Shown here one piece after another: positions 50,640-61,567 of a DNA stretch of 64,000 bases. Where the stretch lies: positions 4,281,501-4,345,500 of the forward strand of contig JBBMNZ010000026.1 of NCBI GenBank assembly GCA_037954325.1, in the 5' to 3' direction. Origin of the DNA: Fistularia commersonii (lineage: Eukaryota; Chordata; Actinopteri; Syngnathiformes; Fistulariidae). Position 1 is the first letter of the stretch, and each line of letters begins with the position of its first letter. Below the pieces are notes generated by a model that saw only the letters and a list, made by a program, of their open reading frames with translations, was not told where the DNA came from and searched no databases. Position numbers and translations under genes: made by a program.

Positions 50640-50752
50640 CCTCTTGGATGAGGAGTGAAAACATTTTCAAGTGAAGAAATTCAAGTCCAGTTGCCAAGAC
50701 AAGAAGATTTCGACAAGAATTCACCATGACCTGGATGACCGAGAACCTCCGA
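50640..50752 (-). repeat. Dispersed repeat motif, copy B
   Basis: In plus-strand view it contains TTGGATGAGGAGTGAAAAC, TCAAGTCCAGTTGCCAAGAC, AGAATTCACCATGACCTGG and ATGACCGAGAACCTCCGAC. It is the inverted and longer partner of the motif at 47335-47405 and resembles a very common fish repeat. Confidence 0.65.
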
Positions 50753-51711
50753 CGTTATTCCAATAATCGAACATGCAACACAATGCTGAGTTGTTTCTTT
50801 TTAGCTGTTATGTCCAGAATATATTTTTAGAGCAACGTTTCTCTCACCGACCCTGTCCTGGTTATAGAAAATATAGGGTTACATGTTTCATAAAGGAAGT
50901 GCAGGATCACTGCTGAACACGGGGGGATAAAGTAACCGCACCCTGACTACAGCTGCAGCTGGCTGTCAACGGATTGTCTCATGACAATTAAAATCTGGGT
51001 TGGGTGAAGTTCATGTGGAAGAAAAGACACCATTTAAGCTGCCATGATTCCTTCCTAAATTATAGGAGGAAGTTCTTTACATGTTAGTATCCAGTATCGT
51101 CTGGCTGGAACTCTCAGGCCAGTGTGGGACTTTTTGCAAGTGAGGCCTGTATTTCATACGTCGCCCCGGCTGAAGCCTTTCAATTGTATCCTTGTCACTA
51201 ACCCAGGGCAGAAAATATACATATTGTGTATTCATCAGACTATGTTTAGACGTCTTGCAGGAAAATGACAGGCTGCGGAGGCAAATTAGTGGACATCTTT
51301 GCAGTTAAAAATAGAACAGCAACACATTGGAAGTCACCTTGCCTCGCAGCACGGGCAGCAGGGAGCCAAAATGAGGCGTTGGTGCTTCAGAGAATCACAA
51401 GTGAGTGTGTGTCACTTGACACTAATTCAAAACACACACACCCTCAGCGGATGCATGTCAAAACGTTTCCAGGGCCAGATGGAACAATGCAAATTATACC
51501 GATTTCTCCTATTTTAACACAAGCAGTGACCCTTATTTGTTTTAAATCTAAAAAAAAAATTAAAAAAATCCTCATTTGAGAGTTTGCCTTGGAACATGGA
51601 CACATGTAGTGAACACTTTGTTTATTGTATGGAGGCAACCTGGAGACCAGGAGGAGCTGATCTCTGGCTTATAGGAACGAAACGGATCAGTCGGACAGAC
51701 CTCTTTGGGCA

Positions 51712-51751
51712 AACTGATGCTTCCCATACAAAACTGATGCTTCTCATACAA
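51712..51751 (+). repeat. 20-bp tandem duplication
   Basis: Two adjacent 20-bp units, AACTGATGCTTCCCATACAA and AACTGATGCTTCTCATACAA, differ at one base. Intergenic. Confidence 0.8.
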
Positions 51752-54700
51752 ACCACGGGGGATCGGGAGGCCCACCGTCAGACTCAAGAATTTGTCGTTT
51801 AACGAGCTGTAAGCAGTGCAGGTTCAACAGTGCACACTGGCCACAGCATGACAAAATTGCAAAAGCATGAAATTATATGTTAAATGAAGCTGAGGGTACA
51901 TTCAGGTGTCAACTCTATTGCGACCCAGAGATGACGGGAGGGAGCAAGTTCTCTGCTCTGCATTAAATGGATATGAAAGATTACTTGGGAAAACAAAATT
52001 GTGACAATAAAGGAATCCTAGAACACATAGATAGTAGCACCTTTAAACGGAAACATTTGCAAGAAATAAACTGAAATGATTAAAAAAATGACCCCCATTG
52101 TTGCCAAGGTTCACTGTTCTGTTGGTTAAATCCAATATATATATATATATATTCACATACATATATACATATAAATATTTTCTAACTTTCCTCGTTTGCC
52201 AGTTTCATCTACTCCACCAAATCCAGTGTCTAAATACTTTCAGCAGAAACATGAGATTTAAGGATAAATCAGTCACAAAGTCTCAGAAAACCCAACACAA
52301 GTTTGTGAGATGTTATTATTTACTATAAATACAGTATTCACGGCCAAGCTAAAATCAACATTCTCAATTCAAAGCAATGTCTATCATCCATCATATACCA
52401 ATATTTGCATATCCTCTGCCTACCTTTCCAATGCAACTGTAAACATTTTCCATCTTAAGCACTTGCACAATAGAAGTCACATATTTATAGACATTTACAT
52501 ATTTATCTACACTTGATATTTCTACAAAGCATAGAAAAAATATACTCCATTACATTTATTGTTACATGATTTATCGTCACCGTTTTGCGCGTGTTAGTTC
52601 ATAAAGGTTCTTTTCATCCGCCAGGACATTTTTAGCAGGATCTGGCTGAGAGCAGCAATTGCAGAACAAGTGGCAAAAATACAATAAACCACTGCAGGCT
52701 TTGTCTGCAGCAAGTGGCGGAATAATTCGCCATCCTTTTTCAAAGTAATCATTTATAGACAATCTAATCACATTCTTCCCTCCTTGTGAAACACATTAGC
52801 GATCAAACTCACAGGCCAAAGCCAAATTCTGGGAGAACCAGTTCTACTTGTCGACGCATCTAAATAGACGGGAGGAGGAAGTGTTGTGTATTTAAGTATT
52901 TCTCTTCTCCTTATCACACACTTACGATCAGTGCTTTTCTTGGTGGAAAAGGTGGGCAATTTTTTTGTATTCGATCCAAGCGTGCTGCTGCAAAATTCCC
53001 CAAAAAAGAAAGGATCATTCGGAGGGGCAGAATGCTAGAATATCTCTGCATGGGGTACGTTTTAGTTCAAGTCCTATTGCCATGTGACTTGGCGAATGCA
53101 GACTAAGGATGGAGCTCAAATGGGGGGAAACCATTAGGCGGTTGGATGATTCAATTTGAATTGATTTGGCACTGCAGTGCTGTTTCTCTTCTTAGCTGGG
53201 ACCACTTAACATTGAAATATGATACAGGAAAAAGGGGAAAAAAAATGCTGATTTCTAATAAAACGCTGACGCTCATTACATGTAATTATTCGATAATTAA
53301 ATACAATTTTGACAGATTAGATGCAGCTGTAACCCTCGGTTATATCTTGAACACTTGAACTTATCAAAAATGTATTTTATAAGACAAAAATGACGGGACA
53401 ATACACTTTCAATTTTTAAAAGCAATAGAAGCTCCAATTGATAAATAGCTTAGTTCATCTTGAGCACAACATAAACACAGAGCACATTACTTTCACCAAA
53501 ACATAAGGTACGAGACGCCCAAACACTCAGGGGTTGAGCAGACTCGACATTCCAACCCGACAGTTCACTTTTAATAATAGATGTGCAGGCGGATTATTTA
53601 TTTATTCTGCTAGTCTCCTCTGCTGTCTCAGTTGCCCTGCTTGATCTGGTTTCTAATTCTGGGAAAAATAATAAAAAAAATAAAAAAAGGAGGGGAGGGA
53701 AAACTTTTGAAGGAGACGGGGTGAGGTGTGGCATCGCCGACAAGGTGCTGTTTTCATTTCTTCTGTCAAAACGAGGGCAGCGGAAGGAAAAGGACACCGT
53801 ATTCTACTCTTGTACCCTGCTGTGCTATTGTACCCTCCTTGTCATTAAAGGAAGCAGGTGTTTTTGACAAAATGGGGAGTGGGAAGGGGAGGGGTTGACT
53901 TATGAAAGGAGAAATTGAATAGAATGTTTCATCAGTGTTAAGACTACGTTTAAATAAACTGTGGGTTTTCGCTGTCTGTCCTCCAATGATGGAAGAAGGT
54001 GACACAAGTGTATTGGATTGACAGGTGTCTTCTAATAACCTTGTCTTTGGTGAAGCCACAAAAGAAGCAGGTGATCAGAAGAGATCTGCACACCTGTTTC
54101 CTTATCCTGGTCCAATAAATGAGCTAAACATAGCGCCCTACTGCCCTGTCCTTCTATTGATGTGAAATGGGCTTGTAACAAGCAGGGAAAGTGGAAACTG
54201 GTGGATTATTAATTTCTGGCAAACTGCCCTCGAAAGGCTTCAACTGTTTTTTTTTTTCCTATTAACTCTATTTTTAACCTTTTTTGTTCTTTAAAGTTTT
54301 TTGGAATGCTCTTCCAACAGTTGTACATTTGAACTTTGAAGGTTCTTGCTGGCGCTGAGCCGTCCGGCCCCCAAGCGCACCGCAGCTGTTCCACTACCAC
54401 TGTAATCCCCCCACTACATAAGTTCACAGCTCGAGGAGAGGGGAAAGTGGAGGAACTTGAAGCGAGATGTACGGAGGAGCGGGCCTGGAAGGCAGGACTC
54501 GCCTCTGGGATTCGGGAACGCTCTGAAGAGGTTCGAGAGTGGTGTGTGGGTCGGGATGCCCTGGGGGCAAAGGAGCAAACGATCCTCCGAATTCAGGCGA
54601 GAGGATTTCAGTATTTTATCTTTTGTTATTGTTAAAATACAGGGGCATTAGCGGGACCTTTGCCGTTTTAATTAAATTCAGTGAAACTGCCAGGTAATTT

Positions 54701-55602
54701 TAAGCCATTGAACAACATAGTTCAAGGTCATTATGCTAAAGATCTATCATATTGGGTGTGTTGATGTGTTCACACATGATGTCAAGTGTGAGAAATTACT
54801 GTGCCTGTAAATACTACAGGAGTGATCAACAGGGGCTGCTGATCCGTCTCTGATAAGGAAGCCTTCAGCAAGCTTGTTAAAACTGCTGGGGGAGGCTAAA
54901 ACCCGACAGACCAGCTGGTACATCTCTCTTAATTATCACGGCCTTCTCCACAGGCCTTGTGATAGCTCATGTTTGACTGTATTTGATATGACACCAAATA
55001 TTCGCATGAGATGGAGCAGTACAGCTGAAAATATTTCGTGTGTGAGCACGCTGCTACATTTTGGTTTTCCCCAATATTACACGCTGGATTATGCCGAACA
55101 CTTGCAGAACCTTCACCCAGTAAGGTGCTGGTGACGACACAGATTAGGACGTTGCTGCTGTTCTGCTAAAAAGCCGTGTGTGGATGTGCAAAGAAGATAA
55201 TCCAAGATATCAATAAACTTATGAAAAAAAAAAGGATGAAAAGAAAAGAAAGGCATCTTGAAAGTCTTCAAGTCTCCAGTGACTTATTTCTGGCACATGT
55301 TTCACTTTTCAAAAACCACAATGCTGCTACTGTCAACTAATAAAAAAAAAAGAAAAAAAAAAAAGGCAGCACATGTGTGGCTTATATTGCTCAACAGAAA
55401 AAAAATATTCTAAATTGATTCAAATTTACCTCCTCCGAATTACAAGTGTGTGACAGGAGTGTGAAAGACTCCTGATTCCTGAATGCTTTGGCTACTGCGC
55501 CGACGGCGTCCAGATACACAAGTCAAGTTGCCTCGAACCGACGAGCCGTTTCCTGATTACCAAACACGCTCAGAGGCAGATATGCAGGTCATCATGCCGT
55601 TG

Positions 55603-55769
55603 TCAGTGCTGTCGACCACAGCTGCCAATATTCTCCCTCCATGTCTGCTGCAGCTGCTGGAGGTGCTGAAAGGCTCTCTGGGTGATGTTAAGAGCTGGAT
55701 GGACCTTCCTCAGACTGGGCTCTCCGATTAGGGACAGGCCACATATCCCTAAGTAGGCATGGAGAGGGT
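55603..55769 (-). CDS. pggt1b: pggt1b last exon and stop
   Basis: The exon is 167 nt including TGA at 55605-55603. It encodes DPLHAYLGICGLSLIGEPSL with the third zinc ligand (His), then KVHPALNITQRAFQHLQQLQ and a divergent tail ending GRQH. The tail differs from the longer acidic tail of mammals. The acceptor is gttctaccag. Confidence 0.93.
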
Positions 55770-58700
55770 CTGGTAGAACATGAGGGCAAAGAGGAGGAAT
55801 GAATAGGGAGCAGAATGTGGGATGAGCACAAGAGGAGGGGAAAAAAAAAAAGAACAGAAATTAGGTCAGTCATGGTTAACATTTATCAGAGCAGAAGCAT
55901 TTGCTTCTGAAAAATATGTAAACATCAAAAAAGCCCAAAAAGCACGACGACGGTCGGCACCTAGCGTGCCATTACTGAGTGAATGAAACTATAATCCAAT
56001 TTTTCCGTTGCATCATTTTTTGCAGGAGACTCCTCTTTTACTGCGCCTTTAAGTGGATATCAATAATTCATTCGGAGTGGCCTTGCGACCCAAGGAAAGC
56101 TGCGCAGGCCAGTAAATGGAAGAATAATTGAATGAAATGACAGCTGACCGAAGACCGACTTCTGAATAAATCAAAGCAGTGTTGGCTGCGCCATTCAGGA
56201 TTCTTAGTGACTGAGGAGAGGGCAATACTGGAGAGATGTAGGGAGGAGACCAACACACTGATGCAATGACCCTCTTGGACCATGGTTCCCTGGGGTTTTG
56301 GAGGCTGGGACCTCTGTGTAGCTTGCAGCATGAGATGTCATTAAATTGTAAAATGACATGGTATAGCCAACCTCAGCCCTTGTTGTACACTAGAATAAAT
56401 GGTTAAATGTCATGATGAACCCTTGTAAAACTCTTAATGGGTAAGGGTTTCTGCAGCGGCCTAATCCCTTGTCAGACATAAATGTTATATCTTTTAGTCC
56501 CTAAGCTTTACTCATTTACAATACCATGCATTCATGACTGTAAAAACAGAGGAAAACATTGCAAGTTCATTTTCTGTCCTGGGTATGCTCATTCTCCAGT
56601 GACAATTAAATCACCTAACATTAAACCGAGACTTTATACAAACATACAATTGAGCTTGGCGTGTTAATTGAAAGTGGATGCAAGAGAGGAGGCCACAGGA
56701 TTGTGAAATCCTTTTCAGTTACAGTATAAGACCAAAACTGTTTGAACACTTGCGCAATCGTCTTCGTAACATTTTTTGACTGTCAACAATGATAAAATCA
56801 TTCAACTGTAAATAGTCAACTGTAAATTCAATTTTTTTTTTTGTTGCAATTCCTTGCCCTCTCTGAGCCTTGCATGCACAAAGTTGCATGAAGCGATATC
56901 AGAGAAAATGGGACATCATTTGAATGTAAGGAGAACAAAAGTTTGGGATTTCCAGACGGAGGTCATAAAGCAACATCGAGAAAGTGACACATTCAAAACT
57001 CCTAAATGAGACGATCCATCGCTAATGTTTCCGACGGTAATCAAAGCGAGGCTTCTTTACGCCGCTTACGATACTTTTATGTGTTAATCAGAGAGAGTAC
57101 TTTGTTATCTTTGTGAATTTGGGGCAGCATTGCTCCACAAAACAAACCATTCCTACAATTAATGTTCTAAAGAGCATTTGTGAAGACTGGTTGGATCTGG
57201 TTGAATCAAATGTTCGAAGAACAGTTAGGTTCATGAGTTAGTCATCGGCAAGACAATCTCTTTTTGTTCCTTTTGTGGCAGGGAATTGTTACCATCCTAT
57301 CTTCCTGAAACAGTTGCAGGACTGCACTGGTCCCGGCACAATCTCTACCTTTCCTGAAGAAGAAGCCCTGCGTTTGTTAAAATTCTCTTTTGTGCTTTGA
57401 TATTTACAAGGATTTCTCAACACAGTGCATCTATGATTCAATGGTTTTCCAAGCCAATCTCCCCCTGCTTTGTTTCTGTAACGTGAGGAGCTTCTTCTTC
57501 TGTGTCCTCGGGGCTAACGATGAACAATCGACTCATCAATTACACATTACACGGGCAAGCGAGAACAAACGAACACGCCTTTGGACGTTTAAGGTTACAA
57601 GAGCTGATCTCTTGCCAACCTCGATCCACCTTTGTAAAGTAAAAAACAAAAAAAAAAAAACAAAGAGTGACTGACCATGGTGATACAATAGACAAAAAGG
57701 ATATTGATAACCAATAGTCATACGTACTTTTGTTTTTTTTTTCTCATTGGGTTTCCAATGCAGTGACAAGACAAACACCATTGAGCACTGCGCCTCTACA
57801 TCTAAACAGCATCAGTGATCAAACTGCAGTTCCACAACATCGGCCATACCTGGATGGCTGTCTGGCCACTTCGCGAAGCCGCCGACCAGCCGATCCTGTG
57901 TGGACAGGATGAAGTTCCTGTTCTTGTCAAAGTTTGTATACTGGAACACGTCTAACAGCTGGAAGAGCAGAGACAGTAGAATATTAGAAAGAAGCTGGGA
58001 ACAGGAGTAATGTTAAATTACTGATGTTGATTATGTAATACATAAAAAAAGGTAAGAATTATATTGTCATTCCACATGCAAAAATTCAGCTTCATTTTGT
58101 ACGGTCTAATTAAAAGCAACTGTAATTGCTGTGAATTTCCCTGTGAATGGGCAGCGTCTCAGTCATTATCTACAACAAGCATCGGATATTGCCTTTCTTG
58201 AGAAAACATCAGATAAGTGTTAATCATATACAAATATTTGGCTGGTGCAGATTTTCACCCTGGGGAACGGTTTTGACCCAGAAATGTACAAATTCACGGC
58301 GTGATTACTCATAACCGTTTTGCTGGCAGGTTTTGGGATTATGAGTCGATGTATGTTCCTCAGGCATTGTTATGACCCACATGCAGGAGGGGTTTGCGTG
58401 CTAAGATATCACTTACTATACATTTTTCTGATGAAAATGTGTTATTGTTGGGCAAAATTGTAAAAAAACGAGCAGCGGTGTTTGAACATTCCACATGTAC
58501 GTACCTCTAATGTAGCTCCCACCCAAAAAGAGTAACAAGTGTCTACAGGTTTGTTTGGGCGCCCGTGGAAGCCGCTCTGTTGCCTCATGATGCACCAGCG
58601 TCGAATCCGATCCAGCTCTCGCTGACTAAGAGCCTCCTCGAGTCGGCCCATCAGACAAAGGGAGGCAATCGCACAGTATGTCCAACCGCCTGGTAACACA

Positions 58701-61567
58701 AGACGGGTGACTGGTGGTCAGTTATGCATAAACACAGTTTTTAACACAATCAATCCCAATTACATTGGAAGTGCTCCACCTGCTTGGATGTTCGGCAAAA
58801 TTTGATGCCAGACAAGATGATTACAGGGCAGAGCAGTAAAAATAGACTGTGTCTGTGTATGGGCCCTTTTCCCCAGCAAAATATGTCATGGCATGCTTGT
58901 ACTTTAGTTTTTCACTTTTTTTTTAAAATTTATTTATTTATAAATCGCTTACACGAAGCACTGTCTGTGGAATGGTTGTATTACTATGCTATAATACAAA
59001 AGTATCTATTAAACTGTTAAAAAGGAGGTGGAAGGAAGCATTTTCTCTGACAGCTCCAGCCAAACTCTATCAAAGCAAAACTATTTGGATTTGCTGACGG
59101 CAAAATTAAAATTGGCAAGTGGTTGCCACTTCTAATGTCTCTGCCGTGTTCACTTGATTGACGACAGGCTGTTATCAGAGCAGCTTCGAGAAGGAGCTAT
59201 CCATCACCTTCGACATCTGCTCAGGTCTCGGGATACATTTAACTCCTCCAAGCGACAACCGCGCCACCTCCGTTGTCTTATCTCTAAGACAAAAGGCGGT
59301 CAAGGTAAAAGGACGCGCTCAGGTCAACTGTCAATCTGCTCATGTGTCATGTCAGCCTAGAATCAAACATGTCAGTTTGTATACCTCCTTTCACCTCCAT
59401 TCAATGGGCTTTTCACCCTAAAAGCAAAACTAGGAAACACCGTTTTCCCTTAGCAATCTAAAAGTGGAGTCAGAAACTCACAGTCAGATACACAGGTACG
59501 GATCCAGAAAGCATGTAGGGCGTAACTATTTGTGACTTTATTTATTAATTTCAGTATTTAATTTTTACTTCCTCTGTGTGTACTTCTGAGCTGCTATGTC
59601 CACTGGGTTGCAAATCAAAGACTTCCTGCTGCAGGAAAACAATATTTGTCACAGAGACTGTGCAAAACATGGTTGCCTTGTATTTCTGAAAACCTGCATC
59701 TTTGTTGATCCTGTGACATAAGCTTTTCCAGATTTGCATAAAATCGGGTGCAGCCTCACGAGGCAGTGGTTAAAAAGGAAGGCTCGTGAGGAAAAGGAGG
59801 CCGGTTTGATCCTAAAACCACCTGGGGAATGTATTGTCAGAGCTTGCCCCCAACCTTATGATCAACAACCACTGAGGTGTCCTTGAACAAGGTGCTGAAC
59901 ACAAACTCCTGCAGCAGATCAGTTTAGCGGCAGCAGATCAGACTGCATTTATAAGAATCCAGTGAACAAAGGGTGAATCGGCTTATCAGTACTGCTTCCC
60001 CAAATAGACAGATTCAGAAAAAAAGGTAAAAATTTACCGATAATCCAAAACTTGTGGTGTTTGCATTAGATGATACTCAACTTTTCAGCACGGAAACCAA
60101 CAGCCAATTGTTGGGAAAAAAATGCTAATTGTAAGGTATGCATGAAAATACTACTTTTAAAAAAGAAATATGAAAATAGTACCAAACAATACCAAAATTG
60201 CCATTATTCCACACTAAAAAAGGGAGTTAAAAATTATTCCTCAGGGTTGGAAGGGTTCAGGAGGTACTTTGAAAGTCCTTTGAGTGCTTTAACGCATGTG
60301 AGTAAAATGATCTTTGTGAATATAATACCCACATCACAAAAATATTTTTTACCCATGTTATAATTATGGAAACCTACAATTGAGAAGTTTTCACAAGCAT
60401 TCAAAAAGGAAGCGTTCGGTCTTCAAACATTGGAACATGGCCTAGAGCAGGAGTGTATGTTAGCAACACAGAGGAAGCAGTGAGATAAAAGCAAAACTCA
60501 TAAACATGAGGATGATTTCTAGCCCTGAAACATGGTTTCTCTGTGTTTAGGAATACACTGTTGTACAAAAACAAGCGTCTGTAACAGTAAGAAGTGCAAG
60601 GCGCTGTGCACATATCCAAGTGCAGTGTGGGGGGTCCTGATGCTGAGCAAACACTCGCTTCATGGGTGGGTGGGTAATGGGTATCTACTGTATATGTCTA
60701 CTGATGTGTAATCACACCACAGACTGGCGCACACAAGTAAGCCAAGCTTCAGTCAAACGTGTAATCATGGAGATTAAACCTTAATAGTAGGGGGAGAATT
60801 ACTTATCCGCTGATAAAAATAGATTTATTCGTTACATTTAATTACTCAATGATCTGAAGACACAAAAATATTGAGCTTCACTGACAAAGCTGAATATCAG
60901 TCTAGGAGCATTTTGAAATGCTGTGTTTCTTTGTTTCGGAAAGAGAGCTGTTGTGTCAGAATTAGGTTTACATTGAGCAGGAGAGGAATTAACGAGAACA
61001 ATGCACATTCCACAATGCAATTACAGAAATGGATATTAAAAGGCAATCTTGTAAATCAATTACATCGCTTGACGGATGGAAATTAGCTATCCAGCTGGAA
61101 TCTTTGCTCTATTTGGGCCAGATGTTTATTGTACATGGTACCCTAACAAAAAAATAAATGAATGAAATCAAATGAAAATGACAGAGCCACCATTCACACT
61201 TTTCTTTTACAAAAATGCTCCTGTCACACCCAAAAACATTTTTATTGTGATATAAATCTTAACATTTGACGAGTGGTCAACTCTAGTCTCATTTGTTATA
61301 AATGTAGAAATCAAATACAGATTGGCTTTATAATTGAGGTAACATACACGTTGTCCTTTGACCCTACACAAGAGTAAGGAGCGAAAAATAAGCAAAAATA
61401 CAATTCAAATATCATAAATTGTTTTTTTTTTCCATACTTTTATTACACTTAAAGCTTGTTTAAAAATTACATTTTAGATGTATGTCATTAACATCCAGAA
61501 ATAGCAGAGAATCATACTCACCGTGTGATTCCCGCCCAGCTCCCTGACCAAAACCACTGTCATATGA
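55603..61567 (-). CDS. pggt1b: pggt1b, geranylgeranyltransferase type I beta subunit (last four exons)
   Basis: These exons encode the C-terminal 168 residues of the beta subunit that, with the alpha subunit FNTA, attaches geranylgeranyl to CaaX proteins ending in leucine, such as Rho and Rac GTPases, in the cytosol. The family's zinc ligands are visible: Asp and Cys in NKPVDTCYSFW and His in the DPLHAYLGICGLSL segment. Other matches are RIRRWCIMRQQSGFHGRPNK and NFILSTQDRLVGGFAKWPDS. All four exons join in phase. The N-terminal half (about 200 residues in relatives of 377) lies beyond 64000. Farnesyltransferase beta (fntb) is excluded by the WCIMRQQ-GFHGRPNKPVDTCYSFWVG block. Confidence 0.96.
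57850..57958 (-). CDS. pggt1b: pggt1b penultimate exon
   Basis: The exon is 109 nt, from phase 0 to phase 1. It encodes LLDVFQYTNFDKNRNFILST followed by QDRLVGGFAKWPDSHP. The acceptor is gctcttccag and the donor is CAG before GTATGG. Confidence 0.97.
58505..58689 (-). CDS. pggt1b: pggt1b exon with zinc ligands Asp and Cys
   Basis: The exon is 185 nt, from phase 1 to phase 0. It encodes YCAIASLCLMGRLEEALSQR and the conserved PVDTCYSFWVGATLE, ending GAG before GTACGT. The acceptor is gtgttaccag. Confidence 0.97.
59746..59990 (+). repeat. Second tRNA-like SINE family
   Basis: The head has GAGGCAGTGGTTAAAAAGG and a B-box-like CGGTTTGATCC. The body has CTGAGGTGTCCTTGAACAAG, a hallmark of a common fish repeat (usual form CTGAGGTGCCCTTGAGCAAG). 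It lies in a pggt1b intron. Confidence 0.65.
61522..61567 (-). CDS. pggt1b: pggt1b exon encoding SYDSGFGQGAGRESH
   Basis: This 46-nt exon runs from phase 0 to phase 1. The acceptor is ttctccacatag and the donor is ACG before GTGAGT. It matches the SYDNGLAQGAGLESHG segment of mammalian PGGT1B, one of the glycine-rich helical repeats. Confidence 0.92.

Larger units (their letters stand above)
49314..55602. other. Intergenic DNA between trim36 and pggt1b, including the pggt1b 3' UTR
   Basis: Apart from the CpG island at its low end, I see no gene. It holds a dispersed repeat copy at 50640-50752, a 20-bp tandem duplication at 51712-51751, and TA-rich DNA at about 52135-52180. The pggt1b 3' UTR must begin at 55602; minus-strand ATTAAA and AATAAA candidates occur near 54670 and 53595, but the end is not determined. 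Confidence 0.6.
55770..61521 (-). other. pggt1b introns between the four visible exons
   Basis: Three introns (55770-57849, 57959-58504 and 58690-61521) hold AT-rich DNA, A and T runs, and one tRNA-like SINE at about 59746-59990. No other exon was recognised. Confidence 0.75.

Noticed and set aside
53583..54059. Lys- and Ser-rich frames on both strands upstream of trim36
   Set aside because: They derive from A-rich and GA-rich low-complexity DNA, and no exon structure is visible.
56730..57000. Possible Tc1-like repeat starting ACAGTATAAGACCAAAACTG
   Set aside because: I could not find a matching inverted end or any coding remnant.
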